DNA from: DATEPR01 sp963780635
Lineage (GTDB): Bacteria > Actinomycetota > Actinomycetes > Mycobacteriales > Pseudonocardiaceae
NCBI GenBank assembly: GCA_963780635.1
Contig: CAWACW010000015.1
Location: forward strand, 186,001-250,000
Reading direction: 5' to 3'
Length of the DNA stretch: 64,000 bases
Shown: positions 18,301 through 25,331 of the stretch, in pieces
Layout: each line of letters opens with the position of its first letter
Position numbering within the stretch: the stretch's first letter is position 1
Position numbers and translations under genes: made by a program
Notes under the pieces: generated by a model
Databases searched by the model: none
What the model was told of the DNA's origin: nothing
Seen by the model: only the letters and a program-made list of their open reading frames with translations

Positions 18301-19892
18301 GCGGCAGGTCGGGTCGTGGCCGGTCGGGTTGTGGCCCGTTGGGTTGCGAGAGCGGGTTGGGCGGGTTGGTGGGCTGGTTGTTGGGCTACCGCCACCCGCA
18401 CGTTGATCGCGACGCCCGGTGCGACCGTCGTCCAGTCCACGTCGGCCATCGCACCGCGAAGGCGGTCCACCCAGCGTTCGGTCCTGCCCACCTGCGTGCT
18501 CGGCAGCAGCACCGCGAACTCCGCGCCGCCCACCCTCGCCACTCGGGCCTCGGTGGGAGCCGCGTCGCGCACCCGGCTGAGCACCTGGCCTGCCAGGTGC
18601 TCAGCGATCGGGTCCGTCGCGCCGACACCGGCCGCTGTCAGGTCGACCAGGACCATCGTGACGTCCGTGTTCGGTGCGGCCCGAGTTCCGGTCACGGCCG
18701 CCCCGATGGGACGACGCATGCCGAAGCGGTCCAGCAGTGCCGCCGCGTGCTCGCGGCCCGCCGCCACGCCACGGTCCGCCGCTCGCCTGCCCGCTGTGCC
18801 GCCCAACAGTGGGACGAACTCCTCCGGGGCAGCCGTCTCACCGAACGCGCTGACCAGCTTCGTGCGTGCCGCATAGACGGCCCGCGCCCTGCGCAGCCGC
18901 ACTCCCTGCGCGGTGCGCAGGCAGTCCAGCGCCTCGGGCAGTTGGCCGACCCGCTCGTGCGCCTCGGACAGCGTCGTCAGTACTTCCGCGCGCAGCCCGT
19001 GCAGCCGGTGCCGCTCCGCCAGCGTCGCCGCATCGCCCAGCACGGCGAGGGCGGGCGCAGGTGCACCTGCCGCCAAGTGCAGGCGGACCGCGACAGCCAG
19101 GCTCAGCCAGCCGATCGCCGCCGCCGCTGGCGCGCGGACCGGGCGGGCCAGTTCGCCGCGCGCGATGGCGGTCGCCTCGTCGACCCGCCCCAGGTCGAGC
19201 AGGCCGTGCACCAGTCGCAACGCGACGCTCGCGGCCGCCTGGCCGTTGTCCGCCGTCGGCCGGTTGAGGCCGGCGAGCAGATCGGCACCTTCCTGGGCAG
19301 CGTCGACCGCCGCTCTGGCGTCACCGCGTCTGCGCTGCTCACCCGACGCCACCGAGCGCAGCAGCGCCCGCAGCACGACCGTGGTGTCCGCGTCGAGGTC
19401 GGCGTCGTCGGCGTAGCGACGGTCGGCGTCGGCCAGCGCGTCGTCCAGGAACGTGCCGTCGACCAACTGCGCGAGGCAGCCGACCAACTGGACGAGCGCG
19501 TCCGCTCGCACCGAGCCGCGCACGGCGTCGGACGTGAGCACCGGGCGCAGGATCGCAGCGCCGACGAGTGGGACGCCTGCCGACCGTGCGCAGCCCGCCA
19601 GCTCGACGCGCAGCAGCGCTGCGGTCTCGCCGTCGGACTGCCGTTCGGCGAGGTGGATCGCCGCGATACCTCGCTCGACGACGTCCAGCCGCTGGCCCAG
19701 CCGGCAGGACGCGATGACGACCGTCGCCTCGGCGCGCAGCCGCTCCGGACCTGCACCGGCCAGGGTCGCCACCGCACCGGAACGCTCGGCGAACAGCAGT
19801 GCCACTTCCGGCGCTCGCCACCGTAGCGACCAGGCGGGTCCGAGCAGATCGCCTGCTGCGCTGTCGGTCCGCGCCTCGTCTCTCGACGCCAC
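15387..19892 (-). CDS. Degenerate GGDEF-domain protein with helical repeat N-terminus and ~1000-residue low-complexity tail
   Basis: A 1501-residue protein. Residues about 20-400 form Ala/Leu-rich TPR-like helical repeats (ALLFAERSGAVATLAGAGPE, LSEAHERVGQLPEALDCLR). Residues about 400-510 resemble a GGDEF domain: TMVLVDLTAAGVGATDP, then RVGGAEFAVLLPST with GGAEF at residues 455-459 in place of GGDEF, so the metal/GTP-binding acid is lost and cyclase activity is unlikely. The remaining ~985 residues are disordered and made of Pro, Ala, Gly, Gln and Ser repeats. GTG 19892 lies 11 bases after the ettA stop. It has no membrane helix. An adaptor or c-di-GMP-related effector role is inference. It is an insertion in the ettA-gdh order compared with mycobacteria. 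Confidence 0.75.
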   Translation of the reverse strand: MASRDEARTDSAAGDLLGPAWSLRWRAPEVALLFAERSGAVATLAGAGPERLRAEATVVIASCRLGQRLDVVERGIAAIHLAERQSDGETAALLRVELAGCARSAGVPLVGAAILRPVLTSDAVRGSVRADALVQLVGCLAQLVDGTFLDDALADADRRYADDADLDADTTVVLRALLRSVASGEQRRRGDARAAVDAAQEGADLLAGLNRPTADNGQAAASVALRLVHGLLDLGRVDEATAIARGELARPVRAPAAAAIGWLSLAVAVRLHLAAGAPAPALAVLGDAATLAERHRLHGLRAEVLTTLSEAHERVGQLPEALDCLRTAQGVRLRRARAVYAARTKLVSAFGETAAPEEFVPLLGGTAGRRAADRGVAAGREHAAALLDRFGMRRPIGAAVTGTRAAPNTDVTMVLVDLTAAGVGATDPIAEHLAGQVLSRVRDAAPTEARVARVGGAEFAVLLPSTQVGRTERWVDRLRGAMADVDWTTVAPGVAINVRVAVAQQPAHQPAQPALATQRATTRPATTRPAAATQSSVAPEPAFTAEPGFAMQPVSGVGSGFAMQPASGVESDFGTPPAFAAEPGFGTPPASGVEPGLATQPAFAAEPGFGTPPASDVEPGLATQRALAAEAGFAAEPAVAARSAARSVQSVPPQLVTPAPVTTPAPAVGPTPLVPSVFELPTVPIMPVGIGTDPVQRATGRLPVTQHATGAPWQGDPAPAAEPSGGRPAAHFGGHQPGVAEIGRAASEAARFGAHQPGFAETSPAHAGSAQTGSTPVGGSAQTGVHGGVTQTGSTGVGGPGSPRSGQFGAAAPGGPRSGTADPGAVRAGSTGSGQPSAFHAGGAQQPGTPTGGGQPGTHRADGAQTDAGSPSAPGGIRHADPDERGTARLRAQHGSGAARRSGPPGAGQFGTAEAGPARPAAAWLGGQHGSGRSTDAAGSGGQPGSGQPGSGQPGAGQPGAGQPGAGQLGSGQLGAGQLGSGQLGAGQPGAGQPGAGQVGSVPPVGEGSVEGSGGWSDARDSVSGGGQPAGSVPPPILPALPIPPPLEPAHPVSASPVFGSTHPDDVPVSADPSVRISAADISAAGNPPDAKPRHGVAGDTDRSVLASLGITSGSASGGGRRRAKDDEPEENPTTRTRPRRAKEAEPTSRTVSFDDFDHLEPLPSADVPEPTPTEQQAARAPGAPADREHALETPAAQSHRSQAAARQQAARAPGAPADREHAQETPAAQSHRSQAAARPFADVPGASFEPRQAAHGQLTGETAAVRPERAQASLDPFGDVLGASFERAQPAHGQPATDSFGATQEPVADSFGGAPRTRTDHSQPVADSFGESPAAQAHRRPTTADPFSEDRGLLSEHERMAADPFGDWAPLRRDTPPELPAQHSPMRSEPAAVPPPAASPTQPGQPARASGKRRRSVQLADLLTEALMAYQDAQDSNDAKTSPLATDPALPGPTSVPTPLIGLDPAVGDEPGYPGPARHRGEPNPGDSPWRGSRWDDERA
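16177..16368 (-). repeat. 96-bp tandem duplication inside the low-complexity tail
   Basis: Two adjacent 96-bp copies (16177-16272 and 16273-16368) that differ at only a few bases; each encodes 32 residues containing ARAPGAPADREHA and ETPAAQSHRSQAAAR. The near-identity points to a recent duplication. Confidence 0.85.
16899..17068 (-). repeat. 15-bp minisatellite encoding GQPGA/GQLGS pentapeptides
   Basis: About eleven 15-bp units of the form CTGACCAGCGCCGGG / CTGACCGGAGCCAAG encode consecutive GAGQP, GSGQL and related pentapeptides in the tail of the degenerate GGDEF protein. Such arrays tend to vary in copy number between strains. Confidence 0.85.
18020..18270 (-). repeat. Imperfect ~60-bp repeats encoding EPGFGTPPAS/EPGLATQPAF units
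   Basis: Several diverged copies of a unit containing GCGTTCCAAAGCCCGGTTCG and CGAAGGCCGG lie in tandem; they encode FAAEPGFGTPPASGVEPGLA-type segments immediately after the GGDEF-like domain. Confidence 0.75.
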
Positions 19893-19903
19893 GCGATCCC
19901 CGC

Positions 19904-21580
19904 TCAGTCCCGTGTCAACTTGCGATACGTGACGCGGTGCGGACGTGCGGCCTCCAGGCCGAGCCGCTCGATCTTGTTGCGCTCGTAACCCTCGAAGTTG
20001 CCCTCGAACCAGTACCAGGCGGACGGATTGTCGTCGGTGCCCTCCCACGCGAGGATGTGCGTGACGACGCGGTCCAGGAACCACCGGTCGTGGGAGATGA
20101 CCACGGCACAGCCGGGGAACTGTTCGAGCGCGTTCTCCAGTGAGCCCAGGGTCTCCACGTCCAGGTCGTTCGTCGGCTCGTCCAGCAGGATCAGGTTGCC
20201 GCCCAGCTTGAGCGTCAACGCCAGGTTCAGCCGGTTGCGCTCGCCACCGGACAGCACGCCCGCCCGCTTCTGCTGGTCGGGCCCCTTGAAGCCGAACGCG
20301 CTGACATACGCCCGGGACGGCATCTCGACGTTGCCGACCTTGATGTGATCCAGCCCGTCAGACACCACCTCCCAGACGTTCTTCTTGGGGTCGATCCCGC
20401 CCCGGTTCTGATCGACGTAGGACAGCAACACGGTCTCGCCGATCTTGACCGAGCCGGCGTCCGGCTCCTCCAGACCGACGATGGTCTTGAACAGCGTGGT
20501 CTTGCCGACGCCGTTCGGGCCGATGACGCCGACGATCCCGTTGCGCGGCAGCGTGAACGACAGGTTGTCGATCAGCACCCGGTCGCCGAAGCCCTTCTTG
20601 AGCTTGTCGGTCTCGACGACGATGCTGCCCAGCCGCGGGCCTGGCGGGATCTGGATCTCCTCGAAGTCGAGCTTGCGCGTGCGCTCAGCCTCGTTGGCCA
20701 TCTCCTCGTAGCGCTCGAGTCGCGACTTGGACTTGGCCTGCCTTGCCTTCGGGTTGGACCGGACCCACGCCAGTTCCTCGCGCAACCGCTTCTGCAGTTT
20801 CTGGTCCTTCTTGCCCTGCACGCCCAGCCGTTCGGCCTTCTTCTCCAGGTAGACGGAGTAGTTGCCCTCGTACGGGTAAGCGCGGCCGCGGTCGAGTTCG
20901 AGGATCCACTGCGCCACGTTGTCCAGGAAGTACCGGTCGTGTGTGACGGCGAGAACCGCGCCCGCGTAGCCGGACAGGAACTGTTCGAGCCACTGCACGC
21001 TCTCCGCGTCCAGGTGGTTCGTCGGTTCGTCCAGCAGTAGCAGGTCCGGCTTGCTCAGCAGCAGCTTGCACAGCGCCACCCGGCGCCGTTCGCCACCGGA
21101 CAGCGTGCGCACGTCGGCATCCGGCGGCGGGCACCGCAGGGCGTCCATCGCCTGGTCCAGCTGCGAGTCGAGGTCCCAGGCGTCGGCGTGGTCCAGGTCC
21201 TCCTGGAGCGCGCCCATTTCCTCCATCAGCTCGTCGGAGTAGTCGACCGCCATCTTCTCGGCGATCTCGTTGAAGCGGTTGAGCTTCAACTTGATCTCTC
21301 CGACGCCCTCCTCCACATTGCCGAGAACCGTTTTGTCCTCGTTGAGTGGTGGTTCCTGCTGGAGGATGCCAACGGTAAAGCCCGGCGAAAGGAACGCCTC
21401 ACCGTTGTTGGCCTGCTCAAGGCCGGCCATGATCTTGAGCACAGTCGACTTGCCGGCTCCGTTGGGGCCGACTACGCCGATCTTGGCACCGGGGTAGAAC
21501 TGGATCGTGACGTCATCCAGGATGACCTTGTCCCCGTGCGCCTTGCGCACCTTCTTCATGGTGTAGATGAACTCGGCCAT
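19904..21580 (-). CDS. ettA: Energy-dependent translational throttle protein EttA (ABC-F ATPase)
   Basis: A 558-residue soluble protein with two ABC ATPase domains and no membrane part. Domain 1 has Walker A GPNGAGKST (residues 38-46), signature LSGGERRRVAL and Walker B LLLLDEPTNHLD; the linker between the domains (QKLQKRLREELAWVRSNPKA) matches the P-site tRNA interaction motif; domain 2 has GPNGVGKTT, LSGGERNRLNLAL and LILLDEPTNDLD. EttA binds the ribosomal E site and gates the first elongation steps according to ATP/ADP level. Orthologous by position to Rv2477c. It lies between the ssb-like gene (135-base gap) and the degenerate GGDEF gene (11-base gap). Confidence 0.95.
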   Translation of the reverse strand: MAEFIYTMKKVRKAHGDKVILDDVTIQFYPGAKIGVVGPNGAGKSTVLKIMAGLEQANNGEAFLSPGFTVGILQQEPPLNEDKTVLGNVEEGVGEIKLKLNRFNEIAEKMAVDYSDELMEEMGALQEDLDHADAWDLDSQLDQAMDALRCPPPDADVRTLSGGERRRVALCKLLLSKPDLLLLDEPTNHLDAESVQWLEQFLSGYAGAVLAVTHDRYFLDNVAQWILELDRGRAYPYEGNYSVYLEKKAERLGVQGKKDQKLQKRLREELAWVRSNPKARQAKSKSRLERYEEMANEAERTRKLDFEEIQIPPGPRLGSIVVETDKLKKGFGDRVLIDNLSFTLPRNGIVGVIGPNGVGKTTLFKTIVGLEEPDAGSVKIGETVLLSYVDQNRGGIDPKKNVWEVVSDGLDHIKVGNVEMPSRAYVSAFGFKGPDQQKRAGVLSGGERNRLNLALTLKLGGNLILLDEPTNDLDVETLGSLENALEQFPGCAVVISHDRWFLDRVVTHILAWEGTDDNPSAWYWFEGNFEGYERNKIERLGLEAARPHRVTYRKLTRD

Positions 21581-21715
21581 GTCCGCGATCGTAGATGCGT
21601 GACCGGGTGCCCCGTACCTCGGTTACCTCGAATCGCGGTCGGGTGGTGGCGTACCTCCTTTCCATTCGGCGCCTCATGTGACTCATGTGGGTGAGAGCGT
21701 GACGACTTCCGCAGC

Positions 21716-22141
21716 TCAACCGCCTCCGACCGGGACGGGCTCCGGGCAGGCTTCGACGAGCGCCGGCTCGGGTTGGGTGGTGGACGGCGGGCGTTCGAGC
21801 CGGTGCACGACGGCGGTCGCCGAGCGCAGCGCCGGGCCGATCGCCTTCGCCTCCAGCGTGACGTGGACCCGGCGCTGACCCGATTCGTCCCGGTAGCTGT
21901 CGTCGACCCATTCGCCCACGGCGAGCACTTCCATACCGTTGCGCAGGCTGTTGCAGACGTTCTCGGCCAGCTTGCCGAAGCACACCACGTCGTGGAAGAC
22001 GGGCGGGCGGTTGACGAACGCGGCGCCGTCCCAGCGCCGCGGGTTGACCGCGACCCGCAGCCGCGCGACCGGCTGCCCGGTGCGCCGCGGTTGGTGCAGG
22101 ACGGGCTCCTTGCACAGATGACCGAGCAGGACGTTGTCCAT
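21716..22141 (-). CDS. Single-stranded DNA-binding protein paralogue (SsbB-like)
   Basis: A 141-residue OB-fold protein: MDNVLLGHLCKEPVLHQPRR, RLRVAVNPRRWDG, then PVFHDVVCFGKLAENVCNSL and GMEVLAVGEWVDDSYRDESG follow the order of bacterial SSB strands. It lacks the long Gly-rich region and the acidic DDDIPF-type tail of the housekeeping SSB, ending in PVPVGGG, so it fits the second, recombination/competence-type actinobacterial SSB (Rv2478c position). ATG 22141 has AAGGGATG upstream; an extension to 22255 is unlikely. It is divergent from the two-component genes, with DnaA-box-like sites in between. Confidence 0.85.
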   Translation of the reverse strand: MDNVLLGHLCKEPVLHQPRRTGQPVARLRVAVNPRRWDGAAFVNRPPVFHDVVCFGKLAENVCNSLRNGMEVLAVGEWVDDSYRDESGQRRVHVTLEAKAIGPALRSATAVVHRLERPPSTTQPEPALVEACPEPVPVGGG

Positions 22142-22302
22142 CACCGCATCCCTTCGTTCTCGACGCACACCGGCTGTGTGCTGTCTGGCAATGTGCTGGG
22201 TGTTCGCTGGGAGCGCCGGTGCAGGGAACCGTGTTCGCTCCCGGGCCGACGACATCCAGGTTGGCGCAGGTCAGCCGTCGTGTCAGGGAGCGACCGTGTA
22301 TC

Positions 22303-22343
22303 TGTGGACAAGCACCTGCCATGTGGACAACTCGGGTGGACAA
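22303..22343. promoter_or_regulatory. Cluster of three DnaA-box-like sequences
   Basis: TGTGGACAA at 22303-22311 and at 22322-22330, and GGTGGACAA at 22335-22343. The first two are exact complements of the Streptomyces-type DnaA box TTGTCCACA. They lie in the 279-base divergent gap between the ssb-like gene and the response-regulator gene, all in the same orientation with start-to-start spacing of 19 and 13 bases. Confidence 0.55.
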
Positions 22344-22420
22344 CCGCCCGTTCGACGCGAAACGGTCAGGCCCTCGTGGTAGGGGGCGAACCCGCATGAC
22401 GACGCACGGGTGAGGATGGT

Positions 22421-23107
22421 GTGGTGCGAGTCTTGGTTGTCGATGACGAGCCCGCGGTCCGTGAGTCGATCAGCCGCGGTCTGCGGTTCGAGGGCTATCA
22501 GGTCGACACCGCGGTCGACGGGCAGACGGCGCTGGACGCGGTGCGCACCCGCAGACCGGACGTCGTCGTGCTGGACGTGATGATGCCCGGCATCGACGGG
22601 CTGGAGGCGTGCCGGCGGCTGCGGATCACCGGCGACCGCGTGCCCGTACTGATGCTGACCGCGCGCCGCAACGTGGGCGATCGCGTGGCAGGCCTGGACG
22701 CGGGCGCCGACGACTACCTGGTCAAGCCGTTCGCCCTGGAGGAACTGCTGGCCAGGGTGCGGGCGCTGCTGCGCAGGGCCGACCCTGCCGATCCGCTGGA
22801 ACGCGACCCGATGACGTTCGCCGACCTGCGGCTCGACCCCGTCAACCGGACGGTGCACCGTGACCAGCGCGTGGTGGACCTGACCAGGACCGAGTTCGAG
22901 CTGCTGGCGGTGCTGCTGCGCAGCGCGAACCGGGTGGTGACCCGGTCGGTGTTGTTCACCGAGGTCTGGGGTTACGACTTCGGCACCCGGTCCAACAGCC
23001 TGGACGTCTACATCGGCTACCTGCGCCGCAAGCTGGAGTCGGAAGGCGAACCCCGGCTGGTGCACACTGTTCGGGGGGTCGGCTACGTGATGCGCGAGAC
23101 GGAGTAG
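22421..23107 (+). CDS. OmpR/PhoB-family response regulator (MprA-like)
   Basis: A 228-residue regulator. The receiver domain has the acidic pair D8-D9 (VLVVDDEPAVRE), the phospho-acceptor D52 (VVVLDVMMPG), T80 and K102 (YLVKPF). The winged-helix C-terminal domain contains LTRTEFELLAVLLRSANRVV and SLDVYIGYLRRKLE, the recognition-helix region of OmpR proteins. It is closest in feel to the MprA/TcrA group of actinobacteria, which respond to envelope stress. The start is GTG 22421 or the adjacent GTG 22424. The histidine kinase gene follows after 48 bases and is its likely partner. Confidence 0.92.
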   Translation: MVRVLVVDDEPAVRESISRGLRFEGYQVDTAVDGQTALDAVRTRRPDVVVLDVMMPGIDGLEACRRLRITGDRVPVLMLTARRNVGDRVAGLDAGADDYLVKPFALEELLARVRALLRRADPADPLERDPMTFADLRLDPVNRTVHRDQRVVDLTRTEFELLAVLLRSANRVVTRSVLFTEVWGYDFGTRSNSLDVYIGYLRRKLESEGEPRLVHTVRGVGYVMRETE

Positions 23108-23155
23108 CCGCGCGGAGGAGGGTCGCATGAGCAGGGCAGGTCATTCGAGGACCGG

Positions 23156-24514
23156 ATGAGACGGCCCACGCTCCGCAGACGCCTGACGACACTGACCGCC
23201 GCCGCGGTGGCGATCGCGGTGCTCGGCGTGTCGCTGGCGGCGTGGCTGTTGCTGCGGCTGGAGATGCGCAACGAGGTCGCCGGCGATCTGGGCCAGCAGG
23301 CCGACGACATCTCGCAGCACTACGACCCGACGAAGCTGGCGTCGCCGCCCGCATGGGCGAGGTCGGACGTGAGCACGCTGTTCGGCGTCGTCGAACCCAA
23401 CGGGCACAGCAGGCGGCCGCATTTCCAGTCACTGTCGCTGCCGGTCACCGAGACCGATGTCGCGGTGGCGCTGGGCGACTCGCCGCCGGTGCTGCGGGAC
23501 GTCCGCATCCACCACGTCCACTACATGATGATCACGCAGCACTCGGTCCGCGGCGACGCCGTGCAACTGGCCGCCGACCTGACCGACCAGGACGACACGC
23601 TGACGCATTTCGCGGTGCTGCTGCTGGGCGCGGATGCGGTGGCGATCGTGGTGGCGGCCGCCCTCGGCTACGGGCTGACGCTCGCGGGCCTGCAACCGGT
23701 ACACCGGGTCGCCAGCGCGGCCGCACACGTGGCCGCGACGCAGGACCTGCACGCGGCCGTGCCGATCACGCCGCACGAGACGGCCGAGGTGGCCAGCGTG
23801 GCGGCGAGCGTGAACCAGATGCTGACCGCGCTGGGCATGTCCCGCGAGGCGCAGCGCCAGCTGGTGGACGACGCCAGCCACGAGCTGGCCACCCCGCTGA
23901 CCAGCCTGCGCACCAACGTGAACCTGCTGCTGCGGGCCGAGCGCAACCCGGAACGCCAGCTCAGCGGCTCCGACCGGCAGCGGCTGCTGATCGACATCGA
24001 GGCCCAGATGGGCGAGCTGGACCAGCTCATCGAGGAGGTCGTGGACGTCGCGCGCGATCCCGGCTACGGCGAGGAGATCACCGAGCTGGACCTGGCGGAC
24101 GTGGTGCGAGCGGCGGTCACCCGGGCCAGGGCCAGGACGCCGGAGGTGACGTTCGCCCTGACCGAGCAGTCGGTGCCGGTCATCGGCAAACGGGGCAGCC
24201 TGGAGCGGGCCGTGCTCAACCTGCTGGACAACGCGGCGAAGTGGAACCCGCCGGGCGAACCCGTCTACGTGGACGTGCAGCGGCTGGCGGGCCTCGCCGC
24301 GATCACCGTGACCGACAGCGGTCCCGGGGTGCCGGACGCCGACCTGGAGCGGGTCTTCGAGCGCTTCCACCGGACCGACGACGCACGGGCGATGCCGGGA
24401 TCGGGGCTGGGCCTGGCGATCGTGCGGCAGGTCGTGCTGTCGCACGGCGGGCACGCGTGGCTGAGCAGGCGTGCGGAGGGTGGCACGGTCGCCCACATCG
24501 CGGTGCCTGCCTAG
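23156..24514 (+). CDS. Sensor histidine kinase (MprB-like)
   Basis: A 452-residue membrane kinase. TM1 is at about residues 12-34 (TLTAAAVAIAVLGVSLAAWL), followed by an extracytoplasmic sensor region of ~125 residues, TM2 (LLLGADAVAIVVAAALGYGL, about 160-180), a HAMP linker, and the dimerisation/phosphoacceptor helix with H242 in DASHELATPLTSLRTN. The ATP-binding domain shows the N box (LLDNAAKWNPPG), G1 (VTDSGPGVPD) and G2 (GSGLGLAIV). It should autophosphorylate at H242 and pass the phosphate to the regulator encoded 48 bases upstream. The usual Arg after HEL is Ala here, a mild deviation. Confidence 0.92.
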   Translation: MRRPTLRRRLTTLTAAAVAIAVLGVSLAAWLLLRLEMRNEVAGDLGQQADDISQHYDPTKLASPPAWARSDVSTLFGVVEPNGHSRRPHFQSLSLPVTETDVAVALGDSPPVLRDVRIHHVHYMMITQHSVRGDAVQLAADLTDQDDTLTHFAVLLLGADAVAIVVAAALGYGLTLAGLQPVHRVASAAAHVAATQDLHAAVPITPHETAEVASVAASVNQMLTALGMSREAQRQLVDDASHELATPLTSLRTNVNLLLRAERNPERQLSGSDRQRLLIDIEAQMGELDQLIEEVVDVARDPGYGEEITELDLADVVRAAVTRARARTPEVTFALTEQSVPVIGKRGSLERAVLNLLDNAAKWNPPGEPVYVDVQRLAGLAAITVTDSGPGVPDADLERVFERFHRTDDARAMPGSGLGLAIVRQVVLSHGGHAWLSRRAEGGTVAHIAVPA

Positions 24515-24519
24515 CGGAT

Positions 24520-24535
24520 GAGTGAGTGCTCACTC
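24520..24535. promoter_or_regulatory. Inverted-repeat operator O1 upstream of tetR-ABC operon
   Basis: GAGTGAG-TG-CTCACTC: perfect 7-bp arms with a 2-base spacer, located just upstream of the -35 element. It shares its arms with the second palindrome, so both are probably bound by the TetR protein encoded downstream. Confidence 0.7.
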
Positions 24536-24536
24536 G

Positions 24537-24566
24537 TTGACATGAGTGAGGGCTCACTCATACGAT
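24537..24566 (+). promoter_or_regulatory. SigA-type promoter giving a leaderless tetR transcript
   Basis: TTGACA (24537-24542), an 18-base spacer, and TACGAT (24561-24566). With the usual 6-base distance, transcription would start at the A of ATG 24573, so the mRNA would have no leader. No ribosome binding site is present before that ATG, which agrees. Confidence 0.7.
24542..24561. promoter_or_regulatory. Inverted-repeat operator O2 between -35 and -10
   Basis: ATGAGTGAG-GG-CTCACTCAT: perfect 9-bp arms with a 2-base spacer, filling the promoter spacer and touching both core elements. A protein bound here would exclude RNA polymerase, as expected for a TetR autorepressor. Confidence 0.8.
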
Positions 24567-24572
24567 GGCGGC

Positions 24573-25331
24573 ATGCCCGACGAGTCGCCCCGCGAACGCC
24601 GTTCCCGCCACCGTGCGGAGCGGCGCCAGGTGCTCACGGCGCCGGGTGACGAGCGCCGCGCGCAGGCCCGCAAGCTGCTGGAGGAACAACGCGAGGCGCG
24701 GCGGGCCACCCGCGGCGGGTCCGGCCGGGCACCCGCGATGACCGTCACCGAACGGCGGGCCGCGATCCTCGACGTCGCCGTGCCGCTGATCGTCGAGCAC
24801 GGTGCGAACGTGAAGACCAGCGAGATCGCGGCCGCTGCCGGGATCGCCGAGGGCACGTTGTTCCGGGCGTTCCGGGACAAGCACGAGCTGTTCGTGGCGT
24901 GCCTGCGCGCGACCCTGGAGTCCGAGGCCGAGGTCGCCCAGATCGCGGCTATCGACAGGTCGCTGCCGATCGCCGAGCGGCTCACCGAGGCCGCGCGCGC
25001 CGTCTCGGACTACCAGACCCGGCTGTGGTCGATGGTCGTGGCACTGCGCACCGCGGGGATCGACCCGCGCGCCGACGGCGACCACGAGCATGACGGTCCG
25101 CCCAAGGCGATGATCCGCATCTCCGGGGCGATCGAGGCCCTGTTCGACGCCGACCAGCTGCGTGTGCCGCCCGATCTGGCCGCGCGACTGCTGCTCGGTT
25201 CGGTGTTCAGCAACCGGATGCAGGCCGACGGCATCGGCACGACGGGCGTCGAGCTGACCGAGCTCGTCGACCTGTTCCTGCACGGCACGCTGCGCCGACC
25301 AGCCACCGACCAAGGGGGAACCGATGACTGA
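24573..25331 (+). CDS. TetR-family transcriptional regulator
   Basis: A 252-residue regulator. A basic N-terminal extension of ~50 residues (RRSRHRAERRQ, QREARRATRG) precedes the HTH: RRAAILDVAVPLIVEHGANV, then KTSEIAAAAGIAEGTLFRAF and RDKHELFVACL, the recognition and YF-type helix pattern of TetR proteins. The C-terminal ligand domain is unclassified. ATG 24573 is chosen because it coincides with the predicted transcription start. Its stop overlaps the ATG of the ABC ATPase gene by 8 bases. It probably represses the whole operon through the two GAGTGAG palindromes and is released by a substrate of the exporter; that last point is inference. Confidence 0.9.
   Translation: MPDESPRERRSRHRAERRQVLTAPGDERRAQARKLLEEQREARRATRGGSGRAPAMTVTERRAAILDVAVPLIVEHGANVKTSEIAAAAGIAEGTLFRAFRDKHELFVACLRATLESEAEVAQIAAIDRSLPIAERLTEAARAVSDYQTRLWSMVVALRTAGIDPRADGDHEHDGPPKAMIRISGAIEALFDADQLRVPPDLAARLLLGSVFSNRMQADGIGTTGVELTELVDLFLHGTLRRPATDQGGTDD

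Noticed and set aside
15342..19826. Long plus-strand open frames (837 and 511 codons) opposite the degenerate GGDEF gene
   Set aside because: They mirror the low-complexity tail and helical repeats of the minus-strand gene and have no domain, start signal or conserved motif.
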